A DNA stretch of 64,000 bases from Lota lota (lineage: Eukaryota; Chordata; Actinopteri; Gadiformes; Lotidae): positions 137,001 to 201,000 of the forward strand of contig JACYXH010000816.1 in assembly GCA_026745465.1 (NCBI GenBank), read 5' to 3'. The position numbers and the translations under genes are program-made. The notes below the pieces were generated by a model that worked only from the letters and a program-made list of their open reading frames with translations, ran no database searches and was not told the DNA's origin. The number at the start of each line of letters is the position of its first letter. The stretch's first letter is position 1. This document shows positions 1-41,975 of this stretch, piece by piece.

Positions 1-330
1 GGACGCTCCAGGCCAGACCACGGGGCCCTGGACGCTCCAGGCTAGACCACGGGCCCCGGGACGCTCCAGGCCAGACCACGGGCCCCGGGACGCTCCAGGC
101 TAGACCACGGGCCCCTGGACGCTCCAGGCCAGACCACGGGCCCCTGGACGCTCCAGGCTAGACCACGGGCCCCGGGACGCTCCAGGCCAGACCACGGGGC
201 CCTGGACGCTCCAGGCCAGACCACGGGCTCCGGGACGCTCCAGGCTAGACCACGGGCCCCTGGACGCTCCAGGCCAGACCACGGGCCCCGGGACGCTCCA
301 GGCTAGACCACGGGCCCCGGGACGCTCCCC
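1..330. repeat. GC-rich minisatellite, about 29-bp unit
   Basis: About eleven tandem copies of a unit beginning ggacgctccagg and containing agaccacgggcccc. Copies differ mainly at ggcc/ggct after the first twelve bases. The array runs off the left edge of the window, so its full length is unknown. It is open in several frames on both strands, but the 'proteins' are only repeat translations and I do not regard it as coding. Confidence 0.9.
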
Positions 331-954
331 CGGGACGTTCATCACCCACCCACCTGAGACCCACATAAAGGACCAAGAGGGTGGACACTCATACTTCCCG
401 AGTGATTGCCGATGATGATCTTCCTTCAACTCACCTGCTTTAAAAGCTAATTGTTTCAACAGGTTTGAAGGCTGTTTTCGAACGTTTACATGGATCGGTG
501 TCCAATAGGAACCCCGGTCTATAAGAGATGAGCTGGGCTGTCAACGAACGTTTGACCTCTTTGTCCGCGACCACAGGAGAATCATTTGTCACGATCGGTG
601 CTGCAGACCTGTAAATATATCTAAATAATTAAACCAAATTGTTGTACAGATAAATAAACAAGTGTTCTTATTGATATGTTGTAATGACATGGTGCACATA
701 GGGGTGAGTAATTAGAATTTTTCTAAAACACGCAAACCCAGATCTTTCAAAAAATATATTTTCTTTAATTCTTCAACATACAGTAAATGGTATAATTACA
801 GCGAAAGGTGGAGTCTCCTGCTCATTAGTAGGATCAAGACATGCATAAAAGAAAAGGAAAAAAACATTTATACATTTTGTAGACCGTGCTTTGTAATTAA
901 CATCACTTAAGCAAAGTTGTATTAATTAATTGAACACAGTAGGTATTCAGACGG
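331..954. other. 3' flank and probable 3' UTR of cenpu
   Basis: AT-rich single-copy sequence beyond the cenpu stop codon, which lies on the minus strand at 957-955. The 3' UTR should lie here. A minus-strand AATAAA occurs just inside the coding end (about 963-968) and an ATTAAA near 774; neither can be proven to be used. No other gene is visible. Confidence 0.5.
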
Positions 955-6436
<5,482 letters not shown>

Positions 6437-6648
6437 CTTGGTTCCCTTGTTTTTTGCTCTGTGAAGCCAGACAACAGATAGTTAAGTCAACGTGATAGAA
6501 CAGAAACGCAAAAGAGCTGTTTAAACAAACGTGTAAATCACCGTCTGGATGCACGGTGCCCAACGTTGATTAACGTCACAGGGCAATTCTATTGGATAGA
6601 GATCTATGGTGTTTGTTCATCCATCGTACATAGGAGAAAACAACATAC

Positions 6649-6700
6649 CTCATCGTTATTACGAATGATGCCTTGAGCTTTCAAATCAGCATAATTTCTA
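6649..6700 (-). other. cenpu: Candidate 5' exon of cenpu with alternative start
   Basis: On the minus strand an acceptor-like tttcctcgtag at about 6698 and a strong donor AG|GTATGT at 6649/6648 bound a small exon, or end the first exon. It contains ATGAG at 6653-6649. Splicing to the acceptor at 6458 gives M-R-A-K-N-K-G-T-K in frame with the downstream start at 6436. A short upstream reading frame (ATG CTG ATT TGA) precedes it. The start choice is therefore open; transcript data would decide. Confidence 0.4.
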
Positions 6701-6821
6701 CGAGGAAAATTACAACTTTAATAGTGAACAGTAGTCCAACAAAGTCAACAACAACAACACGATATCAGTCTCTGACTACAGACGACTGAGATGCGACCGG
6801 ACGACTGACAGGACGGAGGAC

Positions 6822-6847
6822 TCCCGCCAAATAATTCGAAATATTGG
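6822..6847 (-). promoter_or_regulatory. cenpu: E2F site, CHR-like element and CCAAT box of cenpu
   Basis: Within 26 bp the minus strand carries CCAAT (6847-6843), TTCGAA (6840-6835; a CHR-like hexamer) and TTTGGCGGGA (6831-6822; a near-perfect E2F site). Cell-cycle genes bound by E2F and by DREAM/MuvB complexes combine such elements, and kinetochore genes are typical targets. The cluster lies about 170 bp upstream of the candidate first donor at 6649, a suitable promoter distance. Function is inferred from motif and position only. Confidence 0.55.
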
Positions 6848-6965
6848 ACCGTACCATTTATTTGTCTTCGTCGTCTTCTTCTTCTTCTGGCCGGAGTTAA
6901 AGGCCGTTAAACGCGTCGAGATGTGACACTGCCCTCCGCAGGACTACCAGGAATTACATCAAGTG

Positions 6966-7035
6966 CATGTCAGAATCAGAATCACAAATACTTTATTGAT
7001 CCAGAGGGGAACTTGATTCACGTTACAGTTGCCAC
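6966..7035 (-). mobile_element. 3' tail of a fish LINE
   Basis: Contains the motif tcagaatcacaaatacttta followed by ttgatccagaggggaactt, read here in reverse. This is the familiar 3' end of Rex-type non-LTR retrotransposons in fish: the element strand reads AAGTT..GGATCAATAAAGTATTTG..CTGATTCTGA. The AT-rich DNA up to about 7330 may belong to the same insertion, but its upstream end cannot be seen. Confidence 0.5.
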
Positions 7036-9233
7036 CATTCTAGAATCGAAATATATATAAGCATGGAACAATTATAAGAAAATATAAAATAAGAAATAAA
7101 CACACCTGTGCATTATATGGGCTACAATATAAAACAAAAATAATAATATAACAATCCTACAACAAACAAACATTCATGCTGAGAAATGGGGTTTATTTCT
7201 GTTTTAAAATGCAGGAATAGAATATTGCAGAGTTTAATCATAGCACAGAGTATTGCAGAGTTGAATTATTGAATTATTGCCCAAATATTGTGCAATAATA
7301 TATATTGCAGTATTGACATTTTACTGAATGCGTGGGTGGAAGACATTGTCCAAGATGTATAGCTGGACTGGATATCTATTGCAGATAATCCAATATCCCC
7401 AGTCAAAAATAACATTTTAGATATCAACAATGGAATTGTTGATATAGATCATTGAAAATAAATTTACTATAAATATTGTAAGGTAAATATAGTAAAATGG
7501 TATTATTTCAAAAGATAGTGTCGCTTTGTGCATTTCATCGTGTTTTCCATTGTAACTCCTCCCATAGATGTTGTGTGTGTCTGCTAAATAAACACACTTG
7601 GATTTTGTCCCCAATGGATTTCCATTGCTCTCTACATTGCAGACAGAATCCAGCTCCACCCCCATCTCTGGCCTTTCACTGCAATACGAGTTCAATCAAA
7701 GTTGATGAAAATAAAATCTACCAAACCATTGTTTGGGATTTTTGACAAAAATAAATATCCCCTTTATTTTCTGTTAGTCAGCTTCTCCCGTTTTTCTGTT
7801 TTTTTATTTATAAAAGGTTGTGTACAAGCCAGTTAGGTTATAATACAAAGACGATATGAAGACAAGGAAGTTTGAGTGTGAATCCACTATGAACGATACT
7901 GAGCCAATAACCCATTATAATATTTAAGGTATAAAGGATCAGGTGATATAATTAAAATAATAAAGCCTAATTATATAGAATTATAAGAAAGTCTATTAAA
8001 GACACGCTGTAAATAAATGCTCTATATTGTCTGTGTTAAAATATTGTTATGACCCTAATATATTACAGAGTACCGGTAGTTCACTTTTGAAAGACAATCA
8101 TTTAAAATCATTGTTCAAAATAAGTCTATATCACGTTTGGAAATGGAGGCGTTATTTATCCAAAGATCTGATTTGAGATGAATTTGAAAAAGTACGACCA
8201 AGAACACACAACATACATGAATACAGTTTTTAATATTTTGAAAAACTGACAAATCCTCGAGAGCACAATGAAAACAAGTTATAGCACCACAACCATATTT
8301 GGATTTACATGAAAAAAATTGATTGAAATTTAAATTGAAATGTGATCTCGGTCAACAACATTCCACCAGCCATTTCTTTCAACAAAAAAATAATTTCCTA
8401 ATTACCTTAATTGGCCAGCGTTCCTAGGAACATTTCCTAAAACAAAAAGCTATCTTCACGTCTATGATAAATAAATGAACACAATGGGCTTCGGTGAAGG
8501 AGTGAGTGAATACATTTGAATCTCTAATCTGTCACCGAGCACCACAACAAAACAACGTAGCGCAGGAACACCTGCTTCAACGTCTCTGTTCTTGTTCTCC
8601 ACCTCAGAAATAAACGCTTAAACACTAGTTTAAAAACACCTTTCCAAACAAAAAACATTGTGTAAATGACACTTGAGAATTCATCTTATGTGTAAAAGAT
8701 GAAGGTGATCAATATGGCTGGCAAGTATATTTAATCCCTGTGTGAGAGTATCCCTTTGGAAAAGGTCTATAGTGCGGTTTAGCAGCATGAAGCCAGTCTC
8801 TGATCCAACAGAGAAGTTACCTGCAGTGTTTTCCCTTCAGAAAGCCCTCACAGTTCCTATGAGACCTACCTAATCAACACATAAGGGCGTGCATAGGCCA
8901 CACAAGAGAGCTTCATTTGTTCATTTTAAAATCAAAGGGCAACTCGTCTTCCCTGCCTGTACAATCGAACATGACATGGACCCATGCCATGCTTCCTTCA
9001 CAAAATATACCCCGTCATAATCGTTTATGATATTATCATTAAATCAAATAGCACCACACGCAAACACTCACACGCTGTGACTTGAAACAATCCAGGACCA
9101 GGAGTGTGTGTGTGTGTGTGCATTTGTGTGTTTGTGCGTGTGCATTTTCATCTTTACAATTGCCGGCTCTCTCTGCTCTCGGCTTGAACATGGGCATCCT
9201 TTTGCTAGGGGGTCACCCAACACACCCAGCCCC
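7036..9233. other. Intergenic DNA and acsl1 3' UTR
   Basis: AT-rich DNA between the cenpu promoter and the acsl1 stop codon at 9236-9234 (minus strand). The 3' UTR of acsl1 must lie in the upper part; its end is not obvious. No ORF with a recognisable product is present. Confidence 0.5.
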
Positions 9234-21890
<12,657 letters not shown>

Positions 21891-22715
21891 GCCGGGAATT
21901 GTGATCGGGATGGCCTCTACTGCAAGGAGCGCCTGCGACTATGTGTGTGTGTGTGTGTGTGTGTGTACGTGTATGTGTGCGACTGCGTGTGGGGAGGGGA
22001 GACGGGGGGCTGGGCAGAGGGCAGCGCTGGGATGTGCCTAACTAGGAGTGTGTAGCTGGTTAGGTTGCATTGTGTGTGGGCAGTGTGTGCGTGTGTGCGT
22101 GCGTGTGCGTGCGTGCGTGTGCTTAAGAGGAGTGTGGATGGGAGATTGGGCGGGTGGAGGACAGGTCCAGGTGAGAATCTAGGAAGGAAAACACAATTCA
22201 TTAATTAACTGGAATAAATATTCGTGCTACTGTTCTTATTTAATATTGATATTCAATGTTACTGTTAATATTCCATCCTTGTCCAATTCTTCGCTTTTGG
22301 AAGCTGATTGCATGATGACATATATATTCTGGCATTACACTTAAGGAGATAGCACTGTGTTGGAAACAGCCTTCAGGATAAATAGGTTAACTTTTTAGTT
22401 ATTAATGTTCAACCAACTGAACTGAGCTAGTCACAAGTACAGTCTAGGCCCAAGGCGGAGAGGCACACCTTCGTGTGGTTTTGGCTTCCCAACAGGTTTG
22501 TATAAGTCAATTGATTTGAGCAGCTGGGTTTAGTTGGAGGGACCCCGTAGTGTGGTGGGGATACAATAATGCCAGGCTCCATTGTTCTGCGGCGACTCAA
22601 TGGACTCTACCGTTTTATTGTGTTTAAGTGCAACAGCTTTCCATGGCAGGTGTCAGGTTCCCATTATGTATTGGAACCCACCCAGGGAGAGATTGGGCTC
22701 CACCCCTTGGCGCTC

Positions 22716-22757
22716 CCTCCGCCCCTCCCTCCCTCCCTCCCTCCCTCCCTCCCTCCC
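22716..22757. repeat. (CCCT)n microsatellite
   Basis: About ten ccct units within the 5-kb intron upstream of the first acsl1 coding exon. The rest of 21.9-26.9 kb is single-copy AT-rich intron with no recognisable gene. Confidence 0.85.
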
Positions 22758-25700
22758 CCCTGGGGCCCTTGTTATTACTGAGACAATGGTCCCATTAGTC
22801 CCATTTCTAGATAACACAATGTGGCCGAGACACTGCAGCTTGATTTTGGAGACAAGCCTTATATGGTCCGTCACTCGTTGGTTGACACGCGAAGAAGGTC
22901 GTGTGAAGGTGTTGATACCCCGTTTAGGGAGGACATTTGAGCAACCAGCAACAGAAACAGTTCATATTTAGCAGTGGTCAACATTGAGGGCAGGGATTGA
23001 ATGAACACTTCGGCCTCACACCCACATCGACACCGCACTGGCCTTTGGGTCGCAGGTCAACGTCGCCGCCATATTGGAGACGCAAATACTGGTCTCTAAA
23101 CAAAGAAAGTAAAGGATGGGGCTGTGGGTTTTCTGTATAATAATAATAATAATAAGCACTATAACCTTTAAATTTTTCAACCAATTTCAATGAGTTGTTT
23201 TTAATACAAGAATGAAGAACAATGCTCTACATGAAGAAAAAAAGGATAATCGATCAAAGAAAAAAAAAGATCTTTTTTATTCAATATGCATGATTTCAAA
23301 GGAATATATAAAAAAAGACTCCTTGAAAATGGTTGAGAAATGTAAAAGTTATAGTGCTTTCTATCCGGAAAAAAAGCAGCTCCCCTGTTAACTTTTAACC
23401 CGTTAATGGCCTGTAAACGTTGCTTACTGGGCATTCTTCGCTTTTCAAATATAGCGGTATCGTTGACATATTGCAGCAACAGGTCAAAGCAATCAATGCG
23501 GAGTCTATGCTTATATGTCTATGCTCACACCAGTCTATGCCCAAAATGAACATTCTATCCTTAATAACCTTTATGTATATATTTTTTTATTTATATATAT
23601 TTTTTTGTCTAGCAAAATCCATAATAAAAAGCCAAGGATATCCTAACCAAGCGAAAAATGCATTTGATTGGTTTTGGATTACAAAAAATGAACTCCCATT
23701 CGACGGATCATTTATGTGTCCACCTGAGAGACTTTGTTAGGCCCAATAGGAAGTAGTTGAAGAATAAGTTGCAGTTCTCTGTAGGGATCCTTTCTGTAGT
23801 ATTGCTGGACACTTATGTTAACAATCTGAGCCTGTCATTAGCAAAAACAAGCACTTTGAGAGAACGTACATTTATGGGGCACTATTGCCCCAAAGGATTG
23901 CATCGCAGCCTGCTTCGTCGATTGCGGCAGCGGTTTTCTCGCTCAATACTGGAGCAATTTAAAAAATGTTGTCCGCATTAATCCCTAAGACCCGAAATGA
24001 TTGGAAAACAGGGTCCAGGGTGAAAAGTTATCCTTTAAGTCAATCCCACTGATTGAAGGATATTGATTTCTTCCAAACCATTTAGGATTTACTATTATAA
24101 ACAATGATTTACTTTAACGTTGCTTCATTGTCTGTCTTTTAATTTCAGGTCATTTATAGATTACGCATATAATTTGCAACGGAATATAGTTCTAGGCTAT
24201 ATATTTAGATGGTAGATGCAGAAGTCTTACACCAGAACATAACCCTAGACATTTATTTTTTAACTAGAATTCATTCAGCCAGATGGTCACCGTGTCATTG
24301 TTCCACAGTTTTCGTTCAACCAAAATCAATTAACATGTATCAACAGGTAGACTGTAGAGAACAAGGTTCAAACCCAGATCCATTTTGACTGGGAGCCAAA
24401 TACCATCACCACCAGACTACCCTGCCCCAGCTGCTTATTCTAATGCTTATAAATACATGCATGGCTGTATCTAGGCCTATTATTACACACACATCATAAC
24501 ACAAAAGGAGATACAAGCTCATCAAATCCTAACAACAAATCAGGATTGAAGCTACTCATAATAAAAATAAACAGCTATAATACAATTTGTAGCCATTCAG
24601 GAACAAAGAACAATGCAAAATACTTCATAATTTGTGAAGGAGCCTTTTGACCCCTTGCAACTATGGCACACAATTGTGTATAGCCTGTTTAATAGCCTGC
24701 CATACAATTAAACAGCTTTAAATAACTGTCAGAAATCGTACTGTCTCCTAAGTTTCAGTGAGCTCCGTCCCTATCACATCTACAACTTGTGATTCAACGT
24801 CAATAATCATTCATACACACCTTTGAATAGACCATCCAAACTACACGTACTGCTTGTTTTACCTTCACAACCTTGTAGCCAATGACAACCTGCAGCAGCT
24901 TGTTCTGAATGACCACAAACCTCTCACAAGCACACTTAGAAAGCCAACTGTAAACTAATACATCCTAACAATCCAAAAGGCAGGTGTCCTTTAAGAGGCG
25001 CCCTGATTGGTCCCGTGGACTGGGACAGACCGATGATGTCATCAAGGACGATTGTGGGCTTGTGTCTTGACTGCATAGAAAGATTGTCTCTGATTGGTTA
25101 ACCGATGAGATAGACCTGAGGGAGGCAGGAACCGAGCAACGATGTCAATGGTTGGATCCACAAACAATATCGGCTTGTGATAAGTCCACACTCTCATTTT
25201 GAAGCAAACAACATTGGCCATTATGTGGGACTTTGTGGTGAGAAGCAAGGAACGGCAAAGAAATGGACGTCAAATGGCGTGTCTGTCATTGCAGAAAGTG
25301 AAAAGCGCCCTATACAGCTGGAAATATTCATGCTTCTTATCCAACCATATAGCTTCTCAAACATAGTATTATTCCTATTTTTTATTTCTGCAAATGCAAC
25401 GTAGCAGGGCCATTTTCTGGATCCCGGTTCGCCATTCTCGAAATGATAAAAGACTATAATTACCTTAAAAAAGTTTCTCGCAGGCTTCTGTTTCATTGTA
25501 ACCTTTTAAATGCAGTGCAACCTACACTTGTGATCGTCACAACAACCTTGTCAAGGCGACCCCGCCACTCAATGACGGGGCCTGCTGAAACAGCGCCCCC
25601 ACTGGCCGAGATCACCAGCTGCACACACACACACAGCTCACCTTTACCCTAGTGACGAGTAACCCTGGCAATTGACAGCTGAGAGGAATTTACATCATCG

Positions 25701-25915
25701 GTTACGAAAAGATAAAGATAGAAAGACAACGAATCGAAGGATGAGGAGACAGTGATAAGGCGTTGTGTTTGCTCTGCACATGTGTACTATTGTATGCATC
25801 TATAACATATCTGAATGCATTTCATCTGTGAATTTTCACCCCATCATTTGGAGTACACAACAAAAATATCTATCCCTTGACCTCTACTGTTTATGGACTC
25901 GAGTGCCATGGCTCT

Positions 25916-25928
25916 GTGTGCGTGTGCG

Positions 25929-25968
<40 letters not shown>

Positions 25969-26021
25969 CGAGAGCATGAAACGTTGTTATTTCTGTGCAT
26001 GATAACATGGTCAACGACGAG

Positions 26022-26057
<36 letters not shown>

Positions 26058-26090
26058 GTGCGTGTGTGAGTGTGTGAGAGGGAGAAACTG
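25916..26090. repeat. Interrupted (TG)n
   Basis: Two TG-rich blocks (about 25916-25968 and 26020-26080) separated by 50 bp of ordinary sequence, inside the long first intron of acsl1. Confidence 0.85.
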
Positions 26091-26925
26091 TCACGGATTA
26101 AAGACACGATTAAAGATCACCGTTAAGGAACCACTGGCTTAGCGGGCGGGCTCCTGTCTGCGAAGAAGACACGTCACCTTTCACCTCAAAACCCGCACAC
26201 GTCGAAGGCACTACACACTGGACGTGCACTGTGGAGCCACACGTGTTGCCCCCATACGTGTTGCCCCCATACGTGGACAACGATCAATGTTTAACCAGCA
26301 GGACGTTATCTTACTCATCCCATCCTGCTGACGGGCTGCCATGGGCTCGGACTCGCGAATTACAGAGCCGTGGTTAAAACCGATCATGCGTCCTCCCGGT
26401 CCCGTTGAAGTGAACGGTCCCCCGTGCAAACTAACGGTGCTCCCGTTGAACGTGCTGTGGAGAGCACGGCCAACGCGACATGTCCCCGGTGCACTCACAC
26501 CGCAGAAGGTCGCAGTCTGTGCAGGAAATAAGCTCGAGGTCCGAGCCCTACATGGCAGTCAGAGGAGCGGCGCTCCTACGGTACACAATGTACGTGGCTT
26601 TCCAAAGTCTCTCTTCGAAGTCACTTATTATCTATTAAGTGCAGGCCTGTGTTTAACGACGAGTATGTCGATTCAGACCTGGTCTCCTAATATAATAATA
26701 TATAATATATAATATATATATAATAGCAGTAGTAAACAACGGTGCATAGCAGGGAGACCTCGCAGGTCAGGGTCATGCAATCAAAACATAACAGTGCGTT
26801 CAGTTTGCCCGACGTTTAAAGAGTCACAATACTGCGGAATCTACGCAAAAGTCATCGGCGAAAGCATTGGAGAAGTAGAAAATAGATAATAAATAGAAAA
26901 ACAATATTTTCTAACGGTTTCCCAC

Positions 26926-27110
26926 CTGTTCGTTTCTCACAGCAAACCCAGCCTCGAATGTCTGAAGCACGCGCCTGTAGTCGAATGGTGGGGAGGCGGA
27001 AACTAAGGCAAACAGAGACCAACGTCAGCCAATCAGCAAGCGCTTTTTAAGAGGCTCCGACTTCAGCATAGTAAGGCAACTTCCTATTGGTTAAACGGTG
27101 ATAGTATCTC
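26926..27110 (-). promoter_or_regulatory. acsl1: Putative acsl1 promoter and 5' untranslated exon
   Basis: A good minus-strand donor (CAG|GTGGGA) ends a GC-richer segment at 26926. Behind it, toward 27100, lie sequences able to act as CCAAT boxes (ccaatcag near 27028 on the plus strand; CCAATAGG near 27088 on the minus strand). The first coding exon has an acceptor near 21924 (ctccttgcag), so a separate 5' exon must exist. This is the best candidate by position and composition; nothing proves it. Confidence 0.4.
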
Positions 27111-27399
27111 AACGTATAGAGGAACCTGTGCATGGCTCCCTAGTGCATTTCTTTTTCTTTTATTAGTTATTCGTTAGGCTATGGAACATGGTAGTCGATA
27201 TTCCTATTATAAGTGCACTGTGTTTTTTTGTAAGTTGATCCAGGCTGTTATTCCATAATCAAATATCAGCAAAAAAAAACGTATAACAGTTCTATTCAAG
27301 TTCTATAATGACCTCAAGGGCATAATGGCTTCAAGTACAACACAACACAAATGGATGGGCATTGGTCAAACATGGTAATCATACAGTTGTACTAAAACC

Positions 27400-28631
27400 A
27401 ACAACGTTGAGGAAAAGTCTGCATCTCTCCCAGATGAGCTGAACACATCCTACGCACGCTTTGAGGTTAACACCGCTCCTGTGGCTGTACAAATGGACCA
27501 GGACCCCTGCCCACTGGAAGTATCTAGGGCAGAGGTGTGTAAACCCTTTAAAAGGGTAAACCCACACAAGGCACCTGGCCCGGACGGTTACCCCTGGCAG
27601 AGCACTCAAGGCGTGTGCAGACCAGCTGGCGGATCTATTCACGGACATCTTCCACACATCCCTGCTCCAGTCTGTAGTCCCCGCGTGTTTCAATAGGACC
27701 GCCGCTCTCCCTGTCCCCAAGAAGACCAAAGCCCTCTGTTGAGATGATGGCCGTCATCTAAACAGAGGCCCGTCAAAACCCACATCGCCTCTTCACTGCC
27801 TGACTCCCTGGACCCACCATGGTTCGCCTATAGGCCAAACAGGTCTACAGATGACGCCATCTCCCTCGCCCGCCACACACACACCTGGACCAGAGGAACA
27901 CATATGTGAGAATGCTGTTCATTGATGACAGTTCGGCATTCAACACCATCTTGCCCTCCAAGCTCTTTACTAAGCTTAGGGACTCAACGTAGCCCTGTGC
28001 AGCCGGATTCGGGACTTCCTGGCGGGCAGACCCCAGGCTGTGCGGACTGGCACCGGCACCTCCTCCACATTGACCCTCAGTACTGGAGCACCGCAGGGGG
28101 TGCGTGGCCACTTACAGCTCCAATGCCATCATGAAGCACGCTGACGACACTACTAAGTGATGGGCCTGATCTCAGGTAATGATGAGACAGCCCATAGAGA
28201 TGAGGTGACTGCCATGTCATCATGGTGCCAACCTCCATCTCAACGTCAGCAAAACAAAGGAGCTTACTGTGGACTACAGGAAGCTGCAGGGGGGAGCAGA
28301 CCCCCCCCCCCCTTCAGGTTCCTCGGGGTCCACGTCAGCGAGGAACCTGTCCTGGTCCCATCCCACCGGCGTCATCGTCAAGGCAGCGAGACGAAGGCTC
28401 TTCTTCCTCCGCAGGCTGAGGAGTGTTCGGCACGGACTCCAGGGGCACTCAGCAACTTCTACCGATCGAGAGTGTCCCGACTGGCCGCATCACCGCCTGG
28501 TCCGGAAAACTGCAACAACCTCGAACCGCAAGGCTCTGCAGAGGGTGGTGAAAACTGCACAGCACATCACCAGCACTGGGCTGCCAGCCATGCAGAACCT
28601 CTTACACTCAGAGATGTAGGAGAAAAAGCCT

Positions 28632-28694
<63 letters not shown>

Positions 28695-29085
28695 CGCAGC
28701 CACCCTAGCCAGACAGTTGCCGTCTGGCAGACGGTACAGGAGCATCCGCACACGAACCAGCAGGTTCAAGGACAGCTTCACCCCCCCCCCCCCAAACCAC
28801 AAGACCATTGAACTCTGAACTGGGATAAACCCACCACGCCCCCCAAAAACACGCACAAAATAACTTCTATATATAATTGCCGTTGTTTGTTTGCTGTACA
28901 TCTATTTAACTATTCACAATGTACAGTACCATATTATCACTGTTATTTTTACTTTATTTATTTATTGTATATACTACTTAGTACCTGCACTGTCGAGGAG
29001 AGCTTGGAACACGTGCATTTCATTGCCAGCAATGACTGCATGTTTTGTTGTGCATTTGACTAAATAAAGAACTTGAACTTGATAT
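27400..29085 (+). mobile_element. Degraded non-LTR retrotransposon (L2/Rex-like LINE), 3' half
   Basis: Fragments of one reverse transcriptase reading frame follow in the right order. ELNTSYARFEVN and HKAPGPDGY lie near 27430-27590, a [11 protein letters not shown] block near 27920, a HADDTT block (the catalytic ADD) near 28140, KTKELTVDYRKLQGG near 28255, FFLRRLRSV near 28400, and NRKALQRVVKTAQHI near 28530. The 3' end, taaataaagaacttgaactt at 29061-29080, is typical of this group. Frameshifts and stops break the frame many times, so it is dead. A (TA)n array interrupts it at 28634-28691. Confidence 0.8.
28634..28691. repeat. (TA)n microsatellite inside the LINE
   Basis: About 58 bp of pure alternating TA within the 3' part of the LINE remnant. 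Confidence 0.9.
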
Positions 29086-29089
29086 AGAG

Positions 29090-29213
29090 CAGTGGCTCTC
29101 AACTGGTCTGGCCTTGGAACCAGCATTTTCCCTTTTAAGTCCAACATTATTCTTTTTGGACCACACCCTCCGGCGACCCATTCAGAACAAGTCCCACTGG
29201 TTGAGAAACACTG
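29090..29213. mobile_element. hAT-type MITE, 124 bp
   Basis: The ends cagtggctctcaactgg and, inverted, cagtgtttctcaaccagtgg form imperfect terminal inverted repeats of the type common in vertebrate hAT MITEs. The flanking 8-bp words atatagag (29082-29089) and gtatagag (29214-29221) match at 7 of 8 positions, as expected for a hAT target-site duplication. It inserted directly behind the LINE tail. Confidence 0.75.
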
Positions 29214-29639
29214 GTATAGAGCGTCCCTTTGAGAACAAAGGTCCCAATCTTCCCAGTTACTTTAACTGCAGTGGTATTGCTACCATTACTGATGGAGGCA
29301 CGTCCTCTCATTACAGCTGAATAGAAAAATCAAGGTAGTTACGTTTGTAGAGTTCATCAGTAGCACGAGCATGACAGTATACTAAGCAGCGCTTCCTCCA
29401 ATAATATGAATGATGTCAAGATAATTTAAGTGTGCAGCAAATTTGCTTACCAAATCAATCAATCAAAAAAATGTTGTTTCTAGAAACAAAGTGAGATGAG
29501 AACTTTACAAAGGTCAATAAGAGGATATTAAGGCATAATTGTCAAGTTGTAAATAAACCAAAACATTAAAATAAAGAGTCATATTCTAATAAAAATGCAA
29601 TTTTAATATCATTACACATTGTTAAAATGAAAGTCCTTT

Positions 29640-29890
29640 ACCATGGCAACAGCAGTGTCTAATTTCTTCTTCTGCTCTTCGGTGAAGAACTTGGCCTAAG
29701 ACTTCTCTTCTTTGTTCGAGAGCTTTCCTCATCTTTATTTCGAGCGTCGTCTGAATGAATACTTAAACGTCTGCATTCCCAGCATTTCCAGGTTGTCTGT
29801 ATCAATGTCCACTCATTGATCCTGAACATTGTTCTTATTTTCTTAACACCTATTGGATTATTCGCATCATACAATACAATGGTCACATTA
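29640..29890 (-). other. Unassigned segment downstream of st3gal5
   Basis: Minus strand has an open stretch of 75 codons (29886-29659) rich in Lys, Arg and Ser. A second frame reads AKFFTEEQKKKLDTAVAM before a donor-like GTAAAG at about 29641. I do not recognise a family. It may be the st3gal5 3' UTR, a lone exon or a pseudogene piece. Confidence 0.25.
29734..29739 (-). terminator. st3gal5: Candidate poly(A) signal of st3gal5
   Basis: AATAAA on the minus strand, about 280 nt beyond the st3gal5 stop codon at 30020-30018. It is the first canonical hexamer downstream that I see. Use is not shown. Confidence 0.4.
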
Positions 29891-30017
29891 AAAACAAAAC
29901 GGTGAGATTAACCTCATATTGCCTTTTCCTTTCCTCATGAGCCGCGAGTCAGCACCTCCTGGTCCCCAGATTTGTCCCCAGATTGGTCCCACCCCCCCCC
30001 CCCCCCCCCCCGCCCTG

Positions 30018-41720
<11,703 letters not shown>

Positions 41721-41799
41721 CGCGATCCTATTTCAACGGAACAATGCGGGTGTCTTACAGGCGGTGTGCCTCTCCACATCTCCGCCCACTGAGCCCAAA

Positions 41800-41975
41800 C
41801 TAGAAGAGATCACATACTAGAAGAGATCACAAACTAGAAGAGATCACAAACTAGAAGAGATCCCAGACTAGAAGAGATCACAGACTAGAAGAGATCCCAG
41901 ACTAGGAGAGATCACAGACTAGAAGAGATCACAGACTAGAAGAGATCCCAAACTAGGAGAGATCACAGTAAGAGG
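41800..41975. repeat. 17-bp minisatellite upstream of the st3gal5 start
   Basis: About ten copies of actagaagagatcacaa with c/a and a/g variants (gatccca, aggagag). It lies 80-255 bp upstream of the proposed st3gal5 start codon at 41720, so it would fall in the 5' UTR or core promoter. Confidence 0.85.
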
